A stretch of DNA of 64,000 bases from Aldrovandia affinis (taxonomy: Eukaryota > Chordata > Actinopteri > Notacanthiformes > Halosauridae), in contig JAINUG010000259.1 in the NCBI GenBank assembly GCA_029706075.1, positions 558,001-622,000 of the forward strand, read 5' to 3'. Numbering within the stretch: the first letter of the stretch is position 1; each line of letters starts with the position of its first letter. A model generated the notes under the pieces. It was not told the origin of the DNA, did no database searches, and worked only from the letters and a program-made list of their open reading frames with translations. The position numbers were made by a program, and so were the translations under genes. Positions 45,449 through 55,429 of this stretch are shown here, one piece after another.

Positions 45449-45906
45449 ATGAACACGGCGTCAGCAGAGCTCCGCGGTATCGAGCAATTAGCAGATTTGC
45501 AAAACAGCGAATTTGAGAGACAGAAAAGCGACCATTGATTTTTAATACAACAACAAAGAGTCATGCAGGAGATTCAGACTGGTATGGTCTCTTCCCTACA
45601 AAGTGTGGAGGGCATGATTAAAGCAATGGTTGACAGCAGTTTTCAATCAGCGGCGGGATTCTCCGGCCAGAATCCGGTCGTAACCTCTCGATTGGGCACA
45701 CCGGTTGTGGAGGTATCACGGGAGGCAAAAATTCAGCTTCCTCCCCGTTTTAGCGGCGAGTCCGGTAAATGTCGGGGTTTTTTAGCACAGTGCCAAATTG
45801 TATTTCGGACTCAGCCTTCTAGATATAGCTCAGAGGAGTCGCGAGTGGCACTCGTGTTGTCATTGTTATCAGGAGCAGCTCTCGATTGGGCAGTGCCTCT
45901 TATTCG
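45449..45906 (+). pseudogene. Gypsy gag (capsid), Sushi/RTL-like, one nonsense codon, truncated by gap
   Basis: ATG at 45449 opens MNTASAELRGIEQLADLQNS. An in-frame TGA at 45536-45538 breaks it, and the same frame continues from FLIQQQRVMQEIQTG. The capsid-like part is IQLPPRFSGESGKCRGFLAQ and YSSEESRVALVLSLLSGAAL, which matches the pattern of Sushi-class gag, the group that gave rise to mammalian PEG10/RTL genes. It breaks off at DWAVPLI because of the N gap. The gag forms virus-like particles in the cytoplasm (family knowledge). Confidence 0.8.
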
Positions 45907-46006
45907 NNNNNNNNNNNNNNNNNNNNNNNNNNNNNNNNNNNNNNNNNNNNNNNNNNNNNNNNNNNNNNNNNNNNNNNNNNNNNNNNNNNNNNNNNNNNNN
46001 NNNNNN
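45907..46006. other. Assembly gap, 100 N
   Basis: Exactly 100 N, a conventional placeholder for a gap of unknown length. It falls between the truncated gypsy gag and the second copy of repeat R. Reading frames crossing it are meaningless. Confidence 1.
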
Positions 46007-47799
46007 CAAAATATACAACTCACAATTCAATTAACATTAACAGCTGGTTTATTCAGTTACAACAGTTAGACAAAACATTCAACATCCAATCTATCAGACG
46101 TAGGTTCAACTACCTTAACAAATACTAAATCGGAATATGTAGGGTTTAGTTCTGTCTCCTCACATATGGAACATTCATCGCTACCATTTCACAAGCTTGC
46201 TCGTACCACAAACTCTGCTCTCATGTGGCTGCGACCTAAAAGACCTAAGTTCCAAATGGAATTGCCCGAACAATTATCACCCACATGGAAATAAACATTC
46301 AATTGATATTCCGGCTTAACAAATACTAAATTCTAGACATAAAATTGACATGTAACAATCACAAAAGAGATGAAATGTAAGAAAATCATACCAAACCAAG
46401 CTTGTCTCTCTCCAAATGCAAAACACATGCAGACGAGGTGTTAGCTCACACCAGATCATCCAAGAGAAAAACAGGACAGCTGCTTGTAGAATTCCAACCA
46501 ATCTAAACCATGTCACCAACAGATCAGACTTTAAGTGTTGGGGGTTGGTTCACTCCCTTCTTAGCCCATAATTGACGATTTGTGGGATGGCCCAGCCCAA
46601 GCCAGGTTCAGACTTTTATATTTTTGTTTTGGGTCGCTTAATACCATCGATAGGCTCCTCTCATGTTGAGAATTGTGGGGATATCACTAGGGTCTGGTGA
46701 AGCCAGCTTCATTTTGTAGGGTTGGAAAGAGCTGGCTGTATGATTTTAATAGCCAGCCCCTCTCCCTCCTGAGTTCTGGTATCGGGTGAACTCATCATTG
46801 ATTAAAGGGGGGCCAGGAAATTGCAACCATAAACATGGTTTGAGCCTGTCCTGCCCATCACTGCATCCGACAGATGGTTGGCCTGGGAGCTTGACCCCCA
46901 TCACAGGTTTTGGGACTGTATGTGTAATACACAGCACATATGTACTAGGTTCTAGTTAGCAGAATTACTGTATCTTTTTCCCCTGCGACATGTCATGTCC
47001 ATCAAGGGTTTTGAAACTGTACATGTTAGAAGGTGTTTGTGTTTTCCTGTGACAAGTCTTATCCATCACTGCAATGTCATTTTATAATGGTAACATCCTG
47101 AGAACCAATTTTCCCACTGTCTTCTGGCCACCGTAAATAGTTTTATAGCCACCAACAGGAAGATTGGGACGGTCATATAACACGTGATGCAATCATTCCC
47201 TCAGAGTAGGGGGCACTCACTACTGTGCTAGCCTTGTAAACCCGCAATCTGGCCCGTCAGGCAAACAACAGTTTTTGTAAAAATAACCAACAACTGGGGT
47301 ACTGTTTAAGGTTGGTCAGAGGTGCATAAAGGAATATCCAAATCCAGCTCGGGAGTTCATTTGCTTAACAAGGCTCCGGGCGCTCTGCGTTCCAGTTTTT
47401 GTATGTTTGGGAATATGTTATACTGTCTTGTCTTGTATGTTTTCTGTTATGTATTGTGCAATGTCTGTTTTGTGAGATTTTGCTAAGGTTGAAATAAGTG
47501 TGAAAATCATCATTTCAACCTATGTCTTCTTCTTCCCCTTTAGCGCTAGAAAGGGAGTGTTTAACACGCCGGGAGCGAGGCAGCACGGACTGTACGGCAT
47601 CAGTTCCTCTGCACTGACAAGTCAGTCCTGCATCATATCTAGGTAGCGGGGCTCGGAATGACGAGTAGCTGTTCTGTATACAGACAGTCCCGATAACACT
47701 ACTCTATAGAACTTAGAATGATCTTAGTAGCTGCATATGCCGGCAGCGAAAGCTTTAAGTTCTGATGCCACTGAACTTCGATTAGACTTAGAATGTCCC
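46007..47799. repeat. Long repeat R, copy 2 (probable alternate allele)
   Basis: Near-identical to 43088-44837 and in the same orientation. Differences are mostly one-base homopolymer length changes, plus a 65-bp segment present here (about 47437-47501) and absent from copy 1. It continues past GTCCC into AGGTAGCTGCACTG, where copy 1 is interrupted by the gypsy LTR. Confidence 0.9.
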
Positions 47800-47878
47800 A
47801 GGTAGCTGCACTGTAGAAGTCTTGAAATCTTGGGGTCTTGAAATCTTGGGAATTAGTGTCTATGATGTGGTTCTAGAG
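47800..47878. other. Flank of repeat R copy 2
   Basis: Unique-looking sequence with a 17-base word (GTCTTGAAATCTTGGG-like) repeated twice. Its match after copy 1 would lie beyond the missing gypsy 3' end. Confidence 0.4.
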
Positions 47879-48060
47879 CAGGGGTGTCCAAACTACGGCC
47901 CGCGGGCCAACTGCGGCCCGTGGTCCATTTTTAATTGGCCCGCGGCCGCATTCCAATATAATGGAATATGGTCCGCGCATGAAACTTGCACTTGACTGAG
48001 TTGTAATTCTTAGTTTCACCACTAGTGGAGCCACCCATATTCATTGAACACTCCGACTTA
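47879..48060. mobile_element. hAT (Charlie-type) terminal fragment
   Basis: It begins CAGGGGTGTCCAAACTACGG followed by CCCGCGGGCC, the characteristic terminus of Charlie-like hAT elements. About 180 bases of subterminal sequence follow with no coding. No opposite terminus or 8-bp duplication was found. A related terminus occurs at 51207. Confidence 0.75.
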
Positions 48061-48081
48061 ATTTAAATAGGATTCATCACA

Positions 48082-48195
48082 AATATGATGCATACACACA
48101 CACGCATTCACAGACACATACACACATGCACACATAAACACACACCACACGCACACACTCATACAAGCACACACACACATAAACACACATACAGC
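48082..48195. repeat. CA-rich imperfect microsatellite
   Basis: CACACA runs interrupted by TGC, AAA and TAC triplets over about 110 bases. Confidence 0.9.
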
Positions 48196-48842
48196 CAGGC
48201 ACTTGTCACAAGGCCAGACCTTGTCCTTTCTGTCATGCATAAGTGCCCACTCCATTCATCCCAGATAAATGATGGTCTCCTTTAGCTCGTCTGAGATTAT
48301 AGACCCAGTCACCGTCTTCCCCCGCCGTTTCCATGCTTCAATATATTTCCTCTTCTCTTTTCATCCTGTGATTCTGGCGGAGATTAGTGCTCCCGCACAC
48401 CTACCCGGACACCTCACTCTGATCCCCCATCACCTCTGCCTCTTGTAATCACCAGCGCAGGGGCTGTGCTCATTGGGGCAATGATTATTGCAACCGCATC
48501 ACAGACTGTGATCGCAAGGTTATCCGGGTCCTGTGCCAGGTAATTGAGTCCCCCCCCCACTTGCTGAAAGAGAGGAATGTCTGTAATTGAGGCCCGAGTC
48601 TGTAATGAGGGACACCCTACCCCCTCCATTTTGGTGGATAAATATGTTAGACTGGTACGAGGACTGGGGTGCCACTGTAGTGATCACATATGCTGTGTTT
48701 TTTTGCACACAGATGCTTGATTTGGTCCAATATCCCCCCATGATGTATTGGCCACATCAAAGTAATGAGGCAGACACATGTTCACAAGTAAAAATGGGAA
48801 TGCACAATTAATCAGTCTTCAAGCCAGTGTTATGCATGTGCT
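48196..48842. other. Intronic DNA, no gene seen
   Basis: Unique sequence, no recognisable features. Confidence 0.45.
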
Positions 48843-48844
48843 TA

Positions 48845-50412
48845 CAGTTTTTCTCAATTGCTTACACACTAAAATTGGAACTTGAAACGTAATCACTAAA
48901 ACCTGAAACTCATGTACCAAATCCCTAAACCAAGTCTGCAAAGTTGCAAGCACAATTTCTGCTTTACACTCAGTTTTCAATTCTAAATCACACATTTGCA
49001 AAACACTACACACAGTTCTCTACATTAGGCATTAAAATCTCTTGTGTTCCTTTGGAAAGCAACGCCAATCAAAATGCCAAGCATTATTTATCAATTGGCA
49101 ACACCCACAGGTTTAAACACTAGTTGCTTAATTGTTCACTTAGAAATCAGAGCTTTAGCACTATAAAAAGGCCACAGGTGAGCTGTCCTGTTTTGGAGGG
49201 AAATGATGAGGCTGGCTTTAACCTAGCCAAAAGAAGGGGACGGGGACGGAACATTATTGGCCACCGTGCCATTGTGAATGTCCCTGGACAGCGTGGAGGG
49301 AATATCACCATGTGCACAGCCGTTAGCCAGCAAGGCGTCCTCCATCACCATGCCAACCTTGGTCCCTACAACACTGCCCATCTCATCACATTCCTGGACA
49401 CACTACATGGCATCCTTATTCCAGCCGAGCAGAGGAGTGGACCAGAGCAGCCCAGGTATGTTGTCATCTGGGACAACGTGAGTTTCCACCGGGCTGCTTT
49501 GGTCCGCAACTGGTTCATCGACCACCCACAATTTATTGTTCTATACCTCCCACCATATTACCCATTCCTAAACCCAATTGAAGAGTTTTTTTTCAGCATG
49601 GCGATGGAAGGTGTATGACCGCCATCCCCTCGCACGCATGCCTCTTCTCCAGGCAATGGAGGATGCATGTGGTGAAGTTGATGTGGGGGCTTTTGGCGGC
49701 TGGATCCGTCACGCCAGAAGATTATTTCCCCGCTGTTTAGCCCGGGAGAACATCGCTTGTGATGTAGATGAGGTGCTGTGGCCAGAGCAAAATAGGATGC
49801 AGCCTAATTTGTTTTTTCTTACATTTTGCATTTGTTTTTGTGTTTAGAGGTTTGAAAAAATGAGCCACTTTCATTTTTTTTTTTTTTTACAGAAAACCCT
49901 TTATCTTACTGAATGTTTTTCCTGTTTTTCTCCTGTTGGGTATGTAAAGTGTTACATACAAAACACTTACAAAAAGTGTTCCAAAATACTGCATTTTGGA
50001 AAATAATAAAAATGTTTTTGTTACTGTATTGTATTTGTGTGTGTTTATTTATATATATTTCAGTAGATATACATTACTGTAACAATCTTTTACAACCGGC
50101 TACAGTGTAACATTGAAAATGCAAAAGGCATAAACCTACTGATAAGATATTCATAGCAGTGTTTTGTGTTGAGCACATCAGTGTGTTGTTGGTTGGTAGA
50201 AATATCTATTCATATGATGGCGTGTGTGTGTCATTTTGATGTAAAAAGAACATTTTGGAAAGAGATAAAACGGTTTTGAATGCAGTGTTTGCTTTTGCTA
50301 GAGATTTGTAGAGTTTTGCATTTTGTGTTTGTGGTTTTGTGTTCTGTGTTTAGAGTTTTGAGAAAATGAACCAAAGATTCAGAAAACGTGTGTAAACAAT
50401 TGTGAAAAACTG
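48845..50412 (+). mobile_element. IS630/Tc1-superfamily transposon, internally deleted
   Basis: The left terminus CAGTTTTTCTCAATTGCTTA (after TA at 48843-48844) and right terminus (complement, ending 50412 before TA at 50413-50414) are inverted repeats. The subterminal regions are rich in TTTGCATTTTGTGTTT-like words. The transposase lacks its N-terminal DNA-binding domain. Confidence 0.88.
49193..49846 (+). pseudogene. IS630-like DDE transposase, N-terminus deleted, one frameshift
   Basis: Starts EGNDEAGFNLAKRRGRGRNI with the first catalytic Asp, then IVNVPGQRGGNITMCTAVSQ, GVLHHHANLGPYNTAHLITF, and YVVIWDNVSFHRAALVRNWF with the second Asp. The third acidic site is PFLNPIEEFF; 35 residues separate the second Asp from the first Glu. 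A run of eight T at about 49586 has one T too many. Restoring seven would give EEFFSAWRWKVYD in the next frame. That frame goes on through LARMPLLQAMEDACGEVDVG, LARENIACDVDEVLWPEQ, and ends at 49846. The N-terminal helix-turn-helix region is missing before NDEAG. Confidence 0.85.
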
Positions 50413-50414
50413 TA

Positions 50415-51090
50415 ATAAAGCCAGGCATTTTCCTCAGGCAACATTCTCTAAATGAGTTCAAGTAAAACAGGATGTGAATATAATCACTTATGCTGGGTGA
50501 GCGCCAGCAGTGAATGCGCCAGCAGTGAATGTGTTTTTCATTGAGAATGAGTGATGCATTGGCAGGATAAAGGACAGTCTGTCTGTTATCTCCCCCCTCC
50601 ACGTAATAGCAGTGAAATATTCAGAGGGACACAGGTGGTTGTTTCAACAAAATGGTTTTGATATCAATATATGCCTTTCCCTCCATCGGGAATTACAAAG
50701 CGATTGGCAGCCTCGAGACGTTGATATTTATGTTTAGTTTTTAACAGCATTCTCAGACTTGTAATAGCGCTGGTATAAATCAGGAGCTGTGGTTTTGGGA
50801 ATAGAGGCCAGTGTGTCCTGAGCCCTTCAGCAGGCCCGCATCACCAGGGGGGAAATTGTGCTCTATTCACACCCATCTGCAGGACTGCCGTTTCCCATAT
50901 CCCAGTTATGCTCAATGCCTAACACCTAATAACAACAAGGACCACAATGGAGATAAGTCTGAGGACTTTTCTGTGTCATCCTTGATGTCTTTTTAAAATG
51001 TACATGTACATCGGGATGTAACTATGTATTGTCTGAAATAAACTAAACTAAACCAAACCTTTAGAAACAATCAATGTTCCTGGCACAGAG
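50415..51090. other. Intronic DNA, no gene seen
   Basis: Unique sequence. CCAGCAGTGAATGYG occurs twice near 50505-50530. The end has a polyadenylation-like AATAAAC at about 51039 but no coding upstream. Confidence 0.45.
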
Positions 51091-51215
51091 TATAGCATAG
51101 CACCCTATACAGCCTAGAACCCTATATAGCATAGCACCCTGTACAGCATAGCACCCTATACAGCCTAGAACCCTATATAGCATAGCACCCTGTACAGCAT
51201 AGCACCCTATACAGC
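51091..51215. repeat. Higher-order minisatellite: 17-mers in 51-bp units
   Basis: Three related 17-mers (TATACAGCCTAGAACCC, TATATAGCATAGCACCC, TGTACAGCATAGCACCC) repeat in the same order twice, with partial units at both ends. The 51-bp units are identical, the 17-mers are not. The array ends inside or at the terminus of the next hAT element. Confidence 0.95.
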
Positions 51216-51990
51216 ACGTGTCGAACTCAAGGCCCGCGGGCCAAATCCGGCCCACCACATCATTTTATGTGGCCCGCGAGAGCTTAAAAGGCATATGATT
51301 GTCTTAAAATAAAGGTCTATGCTGCTTTACAGCATACAGTGACCATAAACTACATCTCCCACAATGCATGTCGATTTTGTGACCCGCGAAATGACGGCAC
51401 CCTGCCGCTAGATTGCAGTGTTTCCATATCGGCGTTTAACTAAAGCGGTTTTCTAACAAGTGATGGAGTTGAAAAAGATCTACAAACAATCCCAAAATGT
51501 CCAAGAAGAGAAAAATGTATGCAGAGGGAAGGCAATTTAATGAAAGATGGGAAAGCGAATACATGTTTGTGCTTCAAGGAGAAAAAATGGTATGTCTTCT
51601 GTGTTGCGAGGCAGTGTCGGTGATGAAGGAATACAATTTACGTCTGAATTTTGACACCAAACACAGAGCCAAGTATGCAAAATTTAGCCTCCAAGAAAAA
51701 CATCAAATTGTCCAAGAATTAAAAGGCAGACTGCAAGACCTAAAGCCAGACAATGACAGACTGACCACGGGAAAACGGTGTCAGACATCCGGCCAGAAAA
51801 CAAATAGGTAAGCATTTTTAAAAACCTGAATTAAAAATATAATAAAATGTATTTCAACCAAGAATAAGTACAGTGTAATATGTGTGCAATTTAATGGTTG
51901 TGCTTGCATTTTGTTTTGTGTTTGTTGTTATTTTCAGAACATGATCAATGGATGAGGATGGTGTGTGATATGGTGTCCTAGGGTGAGGAA
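51207..51990 (+). mobile_element. hAT (Charlie8/GTF2IRD2-type) 5' end
   Basis: A terminus-like CACGTGTCGAACTCAAGGCC followed by CGCGGGCC and later GTGGCCCGCGAG resembles Charlie-like hAT ends. A 5' UTR and the start of a transposase ORF (51497-51811) follow. The right end and the rest of the transposase were not found; the right boundary is arbitrary. Confidence 0.7.
51497..51811 (+). pseudogene. hAT transposase N-terminus with damaged zinc finger (104 aa)
   Basis: It starts MSKKRKMYAEGRQFNERWES and continues EYMFVLQGEKMVCLLCCEAV, VMKEYNLRLNFDTKHRAKYA. This is the N-terminal module of the GTF2IRD2/ZMYM6-type hAT family. The CxxC pair and the last His (TKH) are present, but the other His position reads Asn (LNFDTKH where LRRHYxTKH is usual), so zinc binding is probably lost. 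The ORF ends after a conserved-looking helix region; the catalytic domain is absent. Confidence 0.8.
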
Positions 51991-52857
51991 GGATCTACTT
52001 GGTGTGTTCAAGGCCAAGCAGTATCACCTCATCAACTTCACCCAGAACTTGACCAATATAGTTGTTAACTGAGACAACCCTTATTGTTATTTTGAGTTAA
52101 TTACATATTCTACTTTGTATGTGTAGCAAGCTATTCAGTGTATGTGTTCATGCAGCCAAATGTTTACTGTAATCAAAACCATCTCTCATTAGTTGGATGT
52201 ATGCCCTCTGCAAGGCTGTCTGCAGCCATTTGTTTTTGTAAAATGCCACATCTGTCACACATGTTCTTAGCAGCTCACAATTATTTGTTGTACCATAGTT
52301 CTGCCCCTCTCAACTGTGACAAAAAAGTTTTGAACAAAGTTAATGTAATAACTTGTGTTTGATGATATTTGTCTTTGTTATTCACTTGAAAAGTTTGATC
52401 TTTGTTTGATGGAGTAATGTGGGTTTCTTAACCTGATAAATTAAAGGGATTTATGTTGTAATAACACAGAGCAATGTGCTTACATATATTTTTACATTTA
52501 TGGAAATGCATGTACAATATTTGTACACTTGAATAAATAATAATCAAATGCGGAGACAGTTATTTAACAATATGTTAAGGAGTATTTACATTTATACAGT
52601 CCTACAGACTGGGGCCATCTATAGTGGGTTTATGGCTCTGTGAGTGAAGCCAAGGCACTTGGGTATGGTGAACCAGTACCACACCCCACAATTTCAGGGT
52701 ATATACCTATGAGCTGGATATTATGGATCATCTAGAAAATAATTATGGCCCGCCAGATTAAAGCAGATGTCAACATGGTATGATTGGCCTCTTCACTTGG
52801 TAGCAATGCTCTTGAGCATATTATGCCTCTCCAAATATCAGCTCAACCTCGGTATAA
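51991..52857. other. Intronic DNA, no gene seen
   Basis: May include decayed hAT 3' sequence (a GGCCCGCCAGATTAAA motif at about 52748). Otherwise no features. Confidence 0.4.
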
Positions 52858-53745
52858 ATGAAGCTGGCTTCACCGGGGCCTAGTGATGTTTGATATCACC
52901 ACGATTCTCAACATGAGAGGAGCATATCAATGGCAACCTTGAAAATATATCTTGTGGTCGTAAGCAACCCAAAACCAAAATATAAAAAGGGAGTCTGAAC
53001 CTGGCTTGGGCTGGGCCTTCCCTCAAATCGTAAATTATGGGCTAAGAAGGGAATCGGGAATTCGACATGTTTCTCTGTCCTGTTCTCTTGGAAGATTTGG
53101 TGCCAGCTAACACCTCGTCTGCGTGTGTTTTGCATTCTTGGAAAGAAACAAGCTTGGTTTGGTATCATCTTCTTCCCTTCCATCTCTTTTGTGATTGTTA
53201 CATGTCAATTTTATGTCTAGAATTTAGTATTTCTTAAGCCGGAATATCCAATTGAATGTTTATTTTCATGTGGGTAATAATTGTTGGGGCTATCCAGTTT
53301 GGAATTGATGTCTTTTAGGTCGCAGCCAGATGAGAGCGGAGCTTGACATGGTATGAGCAAGCTTGTGAAATGGTAGCGATAATGTTCCGATTTAGTATTT
53401 GTTAAGGTAGTTGAACCTAGATTGGACGTTGAATGTTTTGTCTGACTGTTAATTTTAATTGAATTGTGAGTTGTATGTTTTGATGAAGGTTGATCCACCA
53501 GTTTGCTCTGCCTATCAACAAATTCTGAGATTTAATTGATAATTGGTATCCTGTGTAGTAATTATTATATTAAATCAAATAAATATTGTTGACATGTAGG
53601 ATAAGTGAGGGGTTTTAACGTGTAATACCACTTGTGTTCAGTATTCAGAGTGCTGAACTTTAAACAAGGTCATTTGACTGTTAAGGCTACTGGATTCGGG
53701 GAATAGACCATTTTTATTCTAACTTCACTGTTCCGACACCATCTA
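52858..53745. repeat. Repeat R, copy 3, inverted and diverged
   Basis: Complement of about 42834-43830. Shared blocks include the GAAGCTGGCTTCACC region, TCTAGAATTTAGTATTT and the AACTTCACTGTTC end. Clearly more substitutions and indels than between copies 1 and 2, so R is a genuine dispersed repeat. Only half its length is present. Confidence 0.85.
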
Positions 53746-54264
53746 TCTCAGCCTCACAAATAAACAAAGTAGGTCTTGTTAACAATTTGTTACTGTGGTT
53801 TAAAAGATCAGGATGTAGGCTGATTTCTGTTGATGATAAATGTAGCTTTAGTTTAAACACAACATGTTGTGTATCGGCTATAGCATTCCTATCTTTTGGA
53901 GTAATCACCCTGTGTATTTGAGTAGGAAGTTGCACTGAGAATCTGAGAGTTGTACTCCTCATGTACTGTGTTACTGTAAGATACGACCTTTTCCAGTACA
54001 TACCATATAGTGTAGAGAATCATCCTGTCAACAATAAAAGGAAATTGAAATCTAAACTCACATTTCAGTCACTCTTCATTTGTGTGATGTGCTGGATTAC
54101 CGATGGGTATGCTGTAGGTCTTGTGTAAATGTGCAGCTCCTAGTGTGTCCTTTAGCTACAGCTTTTTTTCTCTTTTAAAATGAATCAGTGTTTGCACATT
54201 CTGTCTTCAACTGATGCATAATCAATTATTACTTTAGCAGATAAATTCGGGCACTTTCTTTTTT
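53746..54264. other. Intronic DNA, no gene seen
   Basis: Unique sequence, no recognisable features. Confidence 0.45.
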
Positions 54265-54268
54265 GCCC

Positions 54269-54830
54269 TGTGGCAGCCCAATGGGCTGCACAAGAAAATG
54301 GCTGCCTGGCCTACAACACATGGGAGCCAAGAAACACTACATTTCCCAGCAGGCCACAGTCACACCTGAGCCAAGTGAGAGTGATGGGACTAACGACCAG
54401 CTGAAAGCCATTTGCTGAATCCCATCACACTTGGAGAGGAGTAGGAACGTGAGTGGGAAGGAGTTGCTGTGTGAGTTTGGAGAGTAAGTAGCTATGAAGT
54501 CTTTTGACCAGCCAGGATTTGGAAAGAGTGTTGGAGTGTGTTTGTTTGTGTGGAAAATTGGATTGCTTTGGATTTTGACTACGGACTGGATTGCGGAGCT
54601 GACTTGGATTTGGAATTGAAACGGACATTGACAATGAGATAAAGATTGCAGACTTTGTGTTTGTATTCACCCGAATACCCCGCCCTTTGTTTTGTGTAGT
54701 GTTTGTCAACAAGATTATTAGTTTAATAAATTATCATTTTGTTTTTGAATACTGCCTCCTCCTTGTTCTTGAACTTGCCTACGCCCTCTGCAAGGTCCGT
54801 GAGTGTCGCCCAACCCCTGGGGACACCACA
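54269..54830 (+). mobile_element. Solo LTR with 4-bp target duplication
   Basis: 562 bases starting TGTGGCAGCCC and ending GGGGACACCACA, with TGTGG/CCACA inverted ends. GCCC flanks both sides (54265-54268 and 54831-54834). A TTTAATAAA polyadenylation-like signal lies near 54720, setting + orientation. No internal region is present, so recombination between LTRs removed it. The parent family is unknown, most likely gypsy or an endogenous retrovirus. Confidence 0.8.
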
Positions 54831-54834
54831 GCCC

Positions 54835-55429
54835 GTGATATGACCTTCACCACTTTTCAGACTGTTCACCACCACCGCTGGCTTCAGCCCTGTAAATTAG
54901 GATGGTACAGCTGGCATGGTTGTTCTAATAAAAAGCTCTGTTTTATCTAAACCACAGCACAGTTGGGCATTTCTGTAAATGTGTGAAAGCCATATCCACT
55001 TACAGCAATGGAAATACCCACTGCTGTGGTGAAATCTCACCCTCCGCACTGCCATCTCTGGCGAGGCAATATAAAGCGATATACATTTATATATATATAC
55101 TGTTAATGGCAGTCGCAGCAGGTACGCTGTCTATAAAAAAAACATTATCCTGCTCTTATCTAAAGTTTTCTCTTTTCCATTCCACTGTAATTTATGGAGC
55201 GGCCCACATGTCTTCATTGTGCTCAAGCCAGCATCGTCTCAACGGTCCCAGGAACTGACAGACATCCCCCAGGAACAGGCGTTACCATGCTGTCCGTAAT
55301 CTGAAGCTGATTATTGCTACCGAGCTGCTACCGAGATTCTGGACCTGCATTGGAAAGAGGTTTCTCTGTAATGACTGAAAACAAAGAGCACATATTTATT
55401 TATGCTGTTTGAAATGGCAGACTTAAACA
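54835..55429. other. Intronic DNA, no gene seen
   Basis: Unique sequence with a short TA-repeat near 55083-55100. No features. Confidence 0.45.

Larger units (their letters stand above)
44838..45906 (+). mobile_element. Ty3/gypsy retrotransposon, 5' end (Sushi-like), cut by assembly gap
   Basis: It begins TGTCACGGTTGTTCCCC, an LTR-like start, directly after GTCCC. The other copy of the flanking repeat reads GTCCC uninterrupted into AGGTAGCTG (47799-47800), so this is an insertion. A TATA-containing U3 region, a leader and a gag ORF follow. The element then runs into 100 N. RT, integrase and 3' LTR are not in the assembly here. Confidence 0.8.

Noticed and set aside
45798..46128. ORFs running through the N gap
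   Set aside because: They join sequence across 100 unknown bases; only the gag frame up to 45906 has support.
51061..51258. 65-aa ORF with repeated Tyr-Arg-Val-Leu-Gly-Cys
   Set aside because: Translation of the 51-bp array (17 x 3 keeps one frame open).
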